Origin: JBBKWQ01 sp037969115
GTDB lineage: Bacteria; Actinomycetota; Acidimicrobiia; Acidimicrobiales; Ilumatobacteraceae
Length of the DNA: 13,343 nt
NCBI GenBank assembly: GCA_037969115.1
Contig: JBBKWQ010000056.1
Coordinates: 1 to 13,343, forward strand
Direction: 5' to 3'
Every line of letters starts with the position of its first letter. The stretch's first letter is position 1. The notes below the pieces were generated by a model. The model ran no database searches. It was not told where the DNA came from and was given only the letters and a program-made list of their open reading frames with translations. The translations under genes and the position numbers were made by a program. Shown one piece after another: positions 7,063-13,343 of the stretch.

Positions 7063-7071
7063 CATGCGTTC

Positions 7072-9426
7072 GTGATCGCCGAATCGCTCGCCGGTAAACG
7101 GATCGCCATCACCGGGTCCACCGGCTTCGTTGGCACCGCCCTCGTCGAACGGATGCTGCGCGGCGTTCCCGACTGCGAGCTCGTCCTCCTCGTGCGCGAT
7201 GGCCGCCGTACACCAGCGGCACGCCGTATCCAGAAGGAACTGCTCAAGAACGACGCCTTCGACCGCCTTCGCGAGCGCCATGCTGCGCCCGACAGCACCG
7301 AGACATTCCAGGAGATGACCGAACGCCGGATCACCACGATCGCCGGCGACGTTTCGAGCGACGGTTTAGCTCTGAGCGACACCGACCGTGAAATCTTCCG
7401 ATCTGTCGACGTCGTGATCCACTCGGCCGCCACGGTGTCGTTCGACTCGCCGCTCGACCTGGCCGTCGAGATCAACCTGCTCGGACCGACCCGCATCGCT
7501 CAGCTCTGCCACGACCTGGAGATCACACCCCACCTCGTCGCAGTGTCGACGTGCTACGTCGCCGGCAACCGGCGCGGCACCGCGCCGGAAGAGCTGGTCA
7601 GCGAGGGCCCGTGGGACATCGGCCTGAGCTGGAAGTCCGAGGTCGAATCGGCGCGGCGACTCAAGGGCGACACGCAGGCGCTCAGCCGCCTGCCCGACCA
7701 GCTCACCGAGTTCCGCAAGGCGGCTCGCTCCGAACTCGGCGCTGCCGGGGCTCCGGCTCTGGCCGCCAAGACCGAACAGTTGCGTGAGCGGTGGGTGAAG
7801 GACCAACTGGTCACCGCCGGCCGGGCCCGTGCCGCGAGCCTCGGTTGGCCAGACGCATACGCCTACACGAAGGCGCTCGGCGAGCAGGCCCTGACCGAGT
7901 CGAAGGGCGACGTTCCGGTCTCGATCGTGCGGCCGTCGATCATCGAGTCGGCATGGGCAGAACCCAAACCAGGTTGGATCCGTGGATTCCGCATGGCGGA
8001 ACCGGTCATCATCTCGTACGCCAGGGGCCTGCTCAAGGAGTTCCCCGGCGTGCCCGAAGGAACTGTCGACGTGATCCCGGTCGACATGGTCGTTGCGGCG
8101 ATCATCGCCGTCGCCGCGGCCGGTCCGGAGCAGGCGCCGCGCATCACACAGGTCGCGTCCGGCGGCATCAACCCGCTCAAGTACCGACGCCTCGTCAACA
8201 ACGTCAGCAGCTGGTTCACCGAACACCCGATCTACGACTCCGCGGGCCAGCCCATCGTCGTTCCCGAGTGGCGATTCCCCGGACGTGGGCGTGTGCAAAC
8301 ACAACTCCGGCGCGCCAAGAACGTGCTCACCCGAGCAGAACAAACCCTCAACGCACTCCCGCTGCGTGGCAAACAGGCCGAATTCACCGCCACGCTCGAA
8401 ACCAAGCGGATCGAAATCGAGACCGCCCTCGAATACGTCGAGTTGTACGGGCTGTACACCGAGTGCGAGGCCATCTACCAGGTCGACAATCTCATCCGCC
8501 TCTGGGACTCGCTGGACGAGGCCGACCAGGCCGCCTTCGGGTTCAACCCGGCAGCCATCGACTGGGACCATTACGTGAAGGGCATCCACCTGCCGTCCAT
8601 CATCGAGCACGCTCGGGTCAAGACCACACCCGGCAAGTCGCGGGGCACCGACCGGATGGTGCGGCTCCGCGGACAGGTGCTCGACCCGAAACGCCACGTC
8701 GCGGCGTTCGATCTCGAGAACACGCTGATCGCCTCGAACGTGGTCGAGAGTTACTCGTGGCTCGCGACCCGCAGGCTGAACACACCGGAACGAATCCGCT
8801 ACGTGCTGCGAACCCTCACCGAAGCGCCCGGTCTGCTCCAGCTCGACCGCCGAGATCGATCCGACTTCCTTCGGCACTTCTACCGTCGCTACGAGGATGC
8901 CCCTGTCGGCCAGATCGAAGAAGATGCGCGCGAGATGCTCAATCAGCTCATCCTCACGAAGAGCTTTCCCGAGGGCATGCGTCGTGTTCGCGAACACAAG
9001 GCCGCGGGTCATCGCACGATCCTGATCACCGGTGCACTCGACTTCGCCGTCGCCGGCCTGAAGCCGCTGTTCGACGAGATCTTCGCCGCCGAGATGAGCG
9101 TCCGCCCAGACGGCACCTATTCGGGTGAGATGCACGAAGTGCCTCCCACTGGCGAGGCACGAGCACAACTCCTGTCGGACTACTGCGACGCCGAAGGTCT
9201 CCGCCTCGACGAATGCGTGGCGTACGCCGACTCGTCCTCTGACCTGCCGCTGTTCGAAGCGGTCGGCTTTCCGGTCGCCGTGAATCCCGAGACACGATTG
9301 GCAGCGATCGCGCGAAAGCGCGGATGGCTCGTCGAGAACTGGTCGAAGACACCGGGCGGCCCGAGACCGATCCTGCCGATCGGCGAATTGATGGTCGACC
9401 GCGAGCAGCGCAGGAAGTTCGCATGA
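7072..9426 (+). CDS. Fusion of fatty acyl-CoA reductase-like SDR and HAD-family (IB) hydrolase
   Basis: A protein of about 784 residues with two enzymes in one chain. The N-terminal half is an extended SDR of the NAD_binding_4/fatty-acyl-reductase type. It has Rossmann motif TGSTGFVG (14-21), VIHSAATVSFD, STCYVAG and catalytic Y263-x3-K267 in DAYAYTKALGEQ, then IVRPSIIES. Such domains reduce acyl-CoA or acyl-ACP to aldehyde or alcohol with NAD(P)H. The region around 400-500 is a FAR-type C-terminal helical part. From about 540 comes a HAD domain: motif I FDLENTL with D547 as nucleophile and Glu at 549 where Asp is usual, motif II T653 (ILITG), and motif IV DSSSD (720-724). It would act on a phosphate ester. 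The GTG at 7072 (VIAESLAGKRI) is chosen; ATG 7042, inside the operator, would add 10 residues. It is the first gene of the operon and its stop overlaps the next start (ATGA). Confidence 0.85.
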   Translation: MIAESLAGKRIAITGSTGFVGTALVERMLRGVPDCELVLLVRDGRRTPAARRIQKELLKNDAFDRLRERHAAPDSTETFQEMTERRITTIAGDVSSDGLALSDTDREIFRSVDVVIHSAATVSFDSPLDLAVEINLLGPTRIAQLCHDLEITPHLVAVSTCYVAGNRRGTAPEELVSEGPWDIGLSWKSEVESARRLKGDTQALSRLPDQLTEFRKAARSELGAAGAPALAAKTEQLRERWVKDQLVTAGRARAASLGWPDAYAYTKALGEQALTESKGDVPVSIVRPSIIESAWAEPKPGWIRGFRMAEPVIISYARGLLKEFPGVPEGTVDVIPVDMVVAAIIAVAAAGPEQAPRITQVASGGINPLKYRRLVNNVSSWFTEHPIYDSAGQPIVVPEWRFPGRGRVQTQLRRAKNVLTRAEQTLNALPLRGKQAEFTATLETKRIEIETALEYVELYGLYTECEAIYQVDNLIRLWDSLDEADQAAFGFNPAAIDWDHYVKGIHLPSIIEHARVKTTPGKSRGTDRMVRLRGQVLDPKRHVAAFDLENTLIASNVVESYSWLATRRLNTPERIRYVLRTLTEAPGLLQLDRRDRSDFLRHFYRRYEDAPVGQIEEDAREMLNQLILTKSFPEGMRRVREHKAAGHRTILITGALDFAVAGLKPLFDEIFAAEMSVRPDGTYSGEMHEVPPTGEARAQLLSDYCDAEGLRLDECVAYADSSSDLPLFEAVGFPVAVNPETRLAAIARKRGWLVENWSKTPGGPRPILPIGELMVDREQRRKFA
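9412..9417 (+). promoter_or_regulatory. Ribosome binding site AGGAAG for the dehydrogenase gene
   Basis: AGGAAG stands 5 nt before the ATG at 9423, inside the end of the upstream gene. It supports this start over the upstream in-frame codon at 9324 and, with the ATGA overlap, indicates translational coupling. Confidence 0.6.
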
Positions 9427-10613
9427 AGGCACTACAGGTGCGACGCAAGGTCGCCAAACTCGGCATGGCTCGGATCGCCTCGGCAGTCTCACCCGCCGTC
9501 GCAGCGCGGGTCGGTCCGTTGGAGTACCGCAACATCGAAGACCCCGACCGGCCCGGCGACGGCTGGCGCCGCGTCACGACCCGGCTGACCGGCATCTGCG
9601 GGTCCGATCTCTCCCTCGTCGAAGGCCATGCGTCGGCCTACTTCGAGGACTGGGTCAGCTTCCCATTCGTGCCCGGCCACGTAGTGGTCGGCGAACTCGA
9701 TGACGGCACCCGCGTCATTCTCGAACCGGTGCTCGGTCACGAGGCGAGGGGCTTCGCTCCCCCATTCGTCGGCGCGGCGCCCGCCGACGGCGACGACTAC
9801 GCGCACCTCGCGACCGGCCACCTCGAACCCGGGATCCAAACCGGTTTCTGCTGCTCGACCGGCGGCGGATGGGCACCGTGGTTCTGGGCTCACGAATCAC
9901 AACTGCACCGCATCGGCGACGACATACCCGACGAGCGAGCAGTACTGGTCGAACCACTGGCCGGCGGCATCCACGCCGCGCTCCTCGCCTGGCCCACCAT
10001 CGCCCGACTCGACCCGGCCGAGACACCCATCGTGGCTGTGCTCGGTGCCGGCACGATGGGTCTGATGACCATCGCTGGTCTGAAGCGCTACCTGCCCGAC
10101 GCTCGTATCGTCGTCGGCGCCCGCTATCCGCATCAGATCGCGATCGCCAAGGCACTCGGTGCCGACGTGGTCGTGCAGGCTGCCAAACTCGACCGGGCCG
10201 TGCGGCTCGAAGCCGGCTGCCACATCATCGGCGACTACCTCACTTCGGGCGCCCACGTCACCATCGACGCAGTCGGGTCGACCCAGTCGGTCACCGACGC
10301 GCTGCGCATCACGCGTCCCCGCGGCCGTGTGGTGCTGCTCGGCATGCCGGCCGACGTCACCCTCGATCTCACCGGGCTCTGGCACCGCGAAACCGAGCTC
10401 AAGGGCGCCTACACGTACGGCACCGAAACGATGCCAGATGGCTCTCGGGCGAACACGTTCGACCTGGCCATCGATACCGCCAACCACTATGAGGTCGAGC
10501 GACTCCTGTCGGCCACGTACCGACTCGACGATCACATCGACGCCCTCGCACATGCAGCGACGGCGGGTCGACGTGGTGCCGTCAAAATCGCCTTCGACCT
10601 GCGAGAAAGCTGA
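9423..10613 (+). CDS. Medium-chain zinc-type dehydrogenase lacking structural-zinc cysteines
   Basis: A 396-residue MDR-superfamily protein. The N-terminal catalytic domain keeps C59 (GICGSDL) and H86 (PGH), the usual catalytic zinc ligands, and E178 (VEPLAGGIH). The Glu that normally follows the His (GHE) is Val87. The structural-zinc loop, normally four cysteines, reads GFAPPFVGAAPADGDDY (110-126) and has none; two cysteines occur later (143-144, in GFCCSTGGGW). The nucleotide-binding domain has GAGTMG (208-213), followed by a typical Rossmann core. It probably oxidises or reduces an alcohol/ketone linked to the upstream reductase, with NAD(P). The start ATG overlaps the previous stop (ATGA) and is preceded by AGGAAG. 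The next gene follows after 5 bp, so it is firmly within the operon. The substrate is unknown. Confidence 0.87.
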   Translation: MKALQVRRKVAKLGMARIASAVSPAVAARVGPLEYRNIEDPDRPGDGWRRVTTRLTGICGSDLSLVEGHASAYFEDWVSFPFVPGHVVVGELDDGTRVILEPVLGHEARGFAPPFVGAAPADGDDYAHLATGHLEPGIQTGFCCSTGGGWAPWFWAHESQLHRIGDDIPDERAVLVEPLAGGIHAALLAWPTIARLDPAETPIVAVLGAGTMGLMTIAGLKRYLPDARIVVGARYPHQIAIAKALGADVVVQAAKLDRAVRLEAGCHIIGDYLTSGAHVTIDAVGSTQSVTDALRITRPRGRVVLLGMPADVTLDLTGLWHRETELKGAYTYGTETMPDGSRANTFDLAIDTANHYEVERLLSATYRLDDHIDALAHAATAGRRGAVKIAFDLRES

Positions 10614-10618
10614 CAGAG

Positions 10619-12205
10619 ATGCCACGCCCCGGATTTGTCCTCGATGTCGACCGCTCCACTCCTCCCACGTTGTTCTGGCGCGGCGAGAAGTTCAGTCTCG
10701 AGAAGTTGCCAGCCGATCGCAGCCGCATCATCTATCCCCCGGAACCGCTCGCCGGAATCGACGATCTCGACGGCGCAATCCGCAACGCGCTCGTCAACCC
10801 GGTCGACATGGAGCCGTTGCCGGCGCTTCTCCGTCCAGGCATGAAGCTCACGATCGCGTTCGACGATGCGAGCCTGTCGCTACCGAAGATGCGGCGACCC
10901 GACAACCGGCAGCGCATCGTCGAGGCGGTGCTCGACCTCGCCGCAGCGGCCGGGGTCGACGACGTCCACATCATCGCTGCACTCGGGCTCCACCGCCGCA
11001 TGCACGAGTACGAGTTGCGCCATGTCCTCGGAGACCGGATCGTCGATTCGTTCCTCCAGCGCGGCACGCTCTACCAGCACGACGCCGAGGACTACGACAA
11101 TCTGGCGGTGATCGGCGAGACCGATCAGGGCGAGGTGCTCGAGATCAACAAACGTGCGGCAGAGTCCGATCTCATCGTGTACGCCAACGTCAACCAGGTG
11201 GCCATGGACGGCGGTTGGAAGTCGATCACCACCGGGCTCGCCTCATATCGAAGCCTGAGCTTCCACCACAACCCGGTCACGCTGCAGAACACCCGCAGCC
11301 TGATGGACCGTCACAACAGCGATCTGCACAAGAGCGTGTGGCGGCTCGGCGAGGTGCTCCGTGACCACGGCCCCAAGATCTTCCAGATCGAGACCACGAT
11401 CAACACCGACGCGTTCCCCTCACCGTTCGACTTTCTGTCGAAACGCGAATGGGAGTGGTCACCGCGCGATCGCGCCACGTATCTCGCCACGTCGAAGTCG
11501 CTCGACAAGATGCCGTCGAGGATGGGTCGAAAGATCATGCACGGCATCGAGTCGCCCTATCGGACCACGAGCGTGCAGGCCGGGTTCACCGAATCGGTGC
11601 ATGAGATCACCCTCGAGCACGTCTACGCCCAACACCTCGTCGAGGTCGAGGGGCAGACCGACATCCTCACCATGGGCATCCCGTTCATCAGCCCGTACAA
11701 CCCCGAGTCGATCATGAACCCGATCCTCGTGATGTGCATGGGCCTCGGCTACCTGTTCAACATGTATCGAGGAAAACCACTCGTGCGCGAAGGGGGCGTC
11801 ATCATCATGACGCACCCGACCTACCGCGAGTTCAACCCCGTCCACCACCCCAGCTACATCGACTTCTTCGATCAGGTCCTGGCAGACACCAACGATCCCG
11901 CCGAGATGTCGACGAAGTGGGAGCAGCAGTACGCCGAAGACGAGTGGTACCGGCATCTGTACCGCACCGGCAACGCGTACCACGGGGTCCACCCGTTCTA
12001 TGCCTGGTACTGGGGAGCCCACGGCCAGCAACACGCCGGCAAGGTCATCATCGTCGGCGGCGACCCCGCCACGGTTCGACGGCTCGGCTTCACGCCCGCC
12101 TCGACGATGGACGACGCCTTCGAAATCGCCAGCGATGTCGTCGGCCGTACACCGTCGATCACCCACCTCCACGTCCCCGGCGTCCTCGTCGCGGATGTGA
12201 AGTAG
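10619..12205 (+). CDS. LarA-like protein (nickel-dependent lactate racemase family, DUF2088)
   Basis: A 528-residue protein whose first 220 residues resemble the N-terminal domain of the LarA nickel-pincer racemases: IAFDDASLSLP (79-89), IIAALGLHRRMHEYEL (118-133), YQHDAEDYDNLAVIGETDQGEVLEIN, DGGWKSITTGL (197-207) and FHHNP (215-219). H125, K201 and H217 keep the spacing that I recall for Lactobacillus plantarum LarA H108, K184 (cofactor-bearing) and H200 (nickel ligand). The position equivalent to catalytic H174 is Val191. LarA-family enzymes racemise or epimerise 2-hydroxy acids by hydride transfer. The protein is longer than LarA (about 420 aa), and its second half (280-528) is rich in Tyr, Trp and His and of no recognised family. 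No larB, larC or larE is in the window. The gene starts 5 bp after the dehydrogenase, with GAGAAAG upstream. Function and substrate are not known. Confidence 0.75.
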   Translation: MPRPGFVLDVDRSTPPTLFWRGEKFSLEKLPADRSRIIYPPEPLAGIDDLDGAIRNALVNPVDMEPLPALLRPGMKLTIAFDDASLSLPKMRRPDNRQRIVEAVLDLAAAAGVDDVHIIAALGLHRRMHEYELRHVLGDRIVDSFLQRGTLYQHDAEDYDNLAVIGETDQGEVLEINKRAAESDLIVYANVNQVAMDGGWKSITTGLASYRSLSFHHNPVTLQNTRSLMDRHNSDLHKSVWRLGEVLRDHGPKIFQIETTINTDAFPSPFDFLSKREWEWSPRDRATYLATSKSLDKMPSRMGRKIMHGIESPYRTTSVQAGFTESVHEITLEHVYAQHLVEVEGQTDILTMGIPFISPYNPESIMNPILVMCMGLGYLFNMYRGKPLVREGGVIIMTHPTYREFNPVHHPSYIDFFDQVLADTNDPAEMSTKWEQQYAEDEWYRHLYRTGNAYHGVHPFYAWYWGAHGQQHAGKVIIVGGDPATVRRLGFTPASTMDDAFEIASDVVGRTPSITHLHVPGVLVADVK

Positions 12206-12216
12206 GTCGATCGGAC

Positions 12217-13215
12217 ATGGTGAGTCCCAACATCCGCCGGGCGCAACGAGCTGCGGGACGGGTCGAAAGCGTGGTGCGCAAGGCAGCAATGCCCCTGCGC
12301 CGGTACGGGTTCCCGTACCGAGCACCGTCGGTACCGAAGGGCGTGGTCGTCCCACACGAGCCGAGCAAGCTCGGGGCCAACTACGACACGACGTGGGCGC
12401 GCAAACCCCTCGCCCGGGCTGCCCGCGGTGTCATCACCGAAGGCCCGATGCGCCTCCTCGCCCGCGGCATCGCGAACCCCGAGATCACTGGCCTCGACCG
12501 CCTGGCAGATCTGACCCGGCTCGACGAAGCACCATCAGTGATCTTCGCGCCCAACCACCACAGTCACCTCGACACCGGATTGATGATCCGGGCCATCCCC
12601 TTGTGCTGGCGCAGCAATCTGGTGGTCGCGGCCGCTGCCGATTACTTCTTCGACAGCCATTGGAAGTCGGTGATCTCGGCGCTGTCGCTGAACGCCATCC
12701 CGATCGACCGTGAAGCAACCGGGCGCAAGTCGGCCGACCTGATCCGCGACGTCATGGCCGACGGGTACAGCCTGATCATCTACCCCGAGGGTGGTCGGTC
12801 GCCCGATGGTTGGGGACAGGAGTTCAAGGGTGGGGCGGCATATCTGTCGACTCGCACCGGCGCCCCGGTCGTTCCGGTCTTCATCGACGGCACCGGTGCC
12901 ATCTTCGGTAAGGGCATGAAGCGGGTGAAGCCAGGACGCACCAAGGTGATCTTCGGTGCGCCGCTCTGGCCGGACACGGACGACAACACCAAGCGGTACA
13001 ACGCCCGCATCGAGGCTGCCGTGACCCGGCTCGGCGATGAGGCGATCACCGATTACTGGGCGGCGACACAACGAGCCGCACAGGGCCGAAGCCCGTTGTT
13101 GACAGGTCCCGAATACAACGGCTGGCGACGCGAATGGGACCTCGGCGAACGTCGCAAGCTCGGCGCAGCCGGACTCAGGCGACGGCAGAAGCGCCGCTGG
13201 CCCAGCCTCGGCTAG
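12217..13215 (+). CDS. PlsC-like 1-acyl-sn-glycerol-3-phosphate acyltransferase family protein
   Basis: A 332-residue LPLAT-family acyltransferase. The four family motifs are in order: NHHSHLD (113-119, the NHx4D catalytic pair), IPIDR (161-165), YPEGGRS (189-195) and VVPVFIDG (218-225). It would transfer an acyl chain from CoA or ACP to a hydroxyl of a lysolipid or a related alcohol at the membrane. The N-terminal 100 residues are basic and precede the catalytic core; the C-terminal end (304-332) is strongly Arg/Lys-rich, probably for membrane or anionic-lipid contact. The ATG at 12217 is 11 bp after the previous stop and has only a weak Shine-Dalgarno site. It is the last gene of the operon, which suggests that the pathway product is acylated or placed in a lipid. 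The acceptor cannot be deduced. Confidence 0.9.
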   Translation: MVSPNIRRAQRAAGRVESVVRKAAMPLRRYGFPYRAPSVPKGVVVPHEPSKLGANYDTTWARKPLARAARGVITEGPMRLLARGIANPEITGLDRLADLTRLDEAPSVIFAPNHHSHLDTGLMIRAIPLCWRSNLVVAAAADYFFDSHWKSVISALSLNAIPIDREATGRKSADLIRDVMADGYSLIIYPEGGRSPDGWGQEFKGGAAYLSTRTGAPVVPVFIDGTGAIFGKGMKRVKPGRTKVIFGAPLWPDTDDNTKRYNARIEAAVTRLGDEAITDYWAATQRAAQGRSPLLTGPEYNGWRREWDLGERRKLGAAGLRRRQKRRWPSLG

Positions 13216-13282
13216 GAGTCTGGGGGCCGAGCCCGCACTCCACGCCGTCACACTGTGAGGTGTCGCCAGGTCAAACGGTGCC
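13216..13282. other. Intergenic region after the operon
   Basis: No gene is seen. A weak hairpin, CTCGGC (13207-13212) with GCCGAG (13226-13231), spans the stop codon, and a short palindrome TCACA-C-TGTGA lies at 13248-13258. Neither has a T-tract, so no confident intrinsic terminator can be called. Confidence 0.4.
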
Positions 13283-13342
13283 GAACCCGCTTTGAGCGCA
13301 TCCGGTACCACCGGCGGTTCCCAATGCGCTCAAAGCGGGTTC
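13283..13342. repeat. Perfect 19-bp inverted repeat with 22-nt loop
   Basis: Arms at 13283-13301 (beginning GAACCCGCTTTGAGCG) and 13324-13342 are exact reverse complements. The 22-nt loop holds CCGG-TACCA-CCGG, a further small dyad. The stem is long for a terminator, and no T-run follows on the minus side; the plus side is cut off by the window end. It could be a bidirectional terminator, a REP-like intergenic palindrome or a small mobile palindromic element. Confidence 0.8.
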
Positions 13343-13343
13343 A

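Noticed and set aside
6457..7071. About 205 extra N-terminal residues in frame with the acyl reductase
   Set aside because: This stretch is antisense to the well-supported tetR gene and has no recognisable fold; the reductase N-terminus fits the GTG at 7072.
7366..9492. Long minus-strand open frame of 708 codons antisense to the reductase-HAD gene
   Set aside because: Its translation is low-complexity and matches no family, while the plus strand shows clear SDR and HAD motifs. Long antisense frames are common in GC-rich genes.
13248..13258. TCACA-C-TGTGA palindrome resembling half of a CRP-type site
   Set aside because: The CRP consensus needs a 6-bp spacer between the half-sites. Here the spacer is 1 nt, and no promoter is seen nearby.

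Overview
The window is high-GC, gene-dense DNA (gaps of 5-150 bp, no rRNA, tRNA, IS element or CRISPR array). An F420-dependent luciferase-like oxidoreductase of the Rv3520c type, a small PH-domain membrane protein of the type common in actinobacteria, and TANNNT -10 boxes set about 7 nt before start codons all point to an actinobacterium. My impression is a marine or freshwater Acidimicrobiia (Ilumatobacter-like) genome, but this is inferred from content and was not checked by any search.

Left part (1-3958): a two-TM PH-domain protein (its upstream context is cut by the window edge), a Nudix hydrolase, a convergent ArfB-type ribosome-rescue hydrolase, then, divergent from it, an F420 luciferase-like oxidoreductase followed by an MFS exporter. 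These are housekeeping and accessory genes with no obvious common pathway.

Middle (3976-6385): murF (minus) and ddl (plus) are transcribed divergently from a 25-bp gap centred on a perfect 10-bp palindrome that supplies a TANNNT -10 box on each strand. Ddl makes D-Ala-D-Ala and MurF attaches it to the peptidoglycan precursor, so the pair catalyses two consecutive steps and probably shares one promoter region.

Right part (6379-13215): a TetR repressor gene (minus) is divergent from a tight four-gene operon: a fatty-acyl-reductase/HAD-phosphatase fusion, a medium-chain zinc-type dehydrogenase, a LarA-like (nickel-pincer racemase family, DUF2088) protein, and a PlsC-like acyltransferase. A 42-bp near-perfect inverted repeat between tetR and the operon is the likely operator. 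The operon reads as an inducible pathway that reduces an activated acyl chain, processes a hydroxy/keto intermediate and acylates the product into a lipid; the product cannot be named from sequence. This is the best candidate for an undescribed system. Its notable oddities are the fusion, the HAD DxE motif, the absence of structural-zinc cysteines in the dehydrogenase, and a LarA-like active site that keeps the pincer lysine and nickel histidine spacing but lacks one catalytic histidine.

The window ends in a perfect 19-bp inverted repeat with a 22-nt loop and no visible T-tract.
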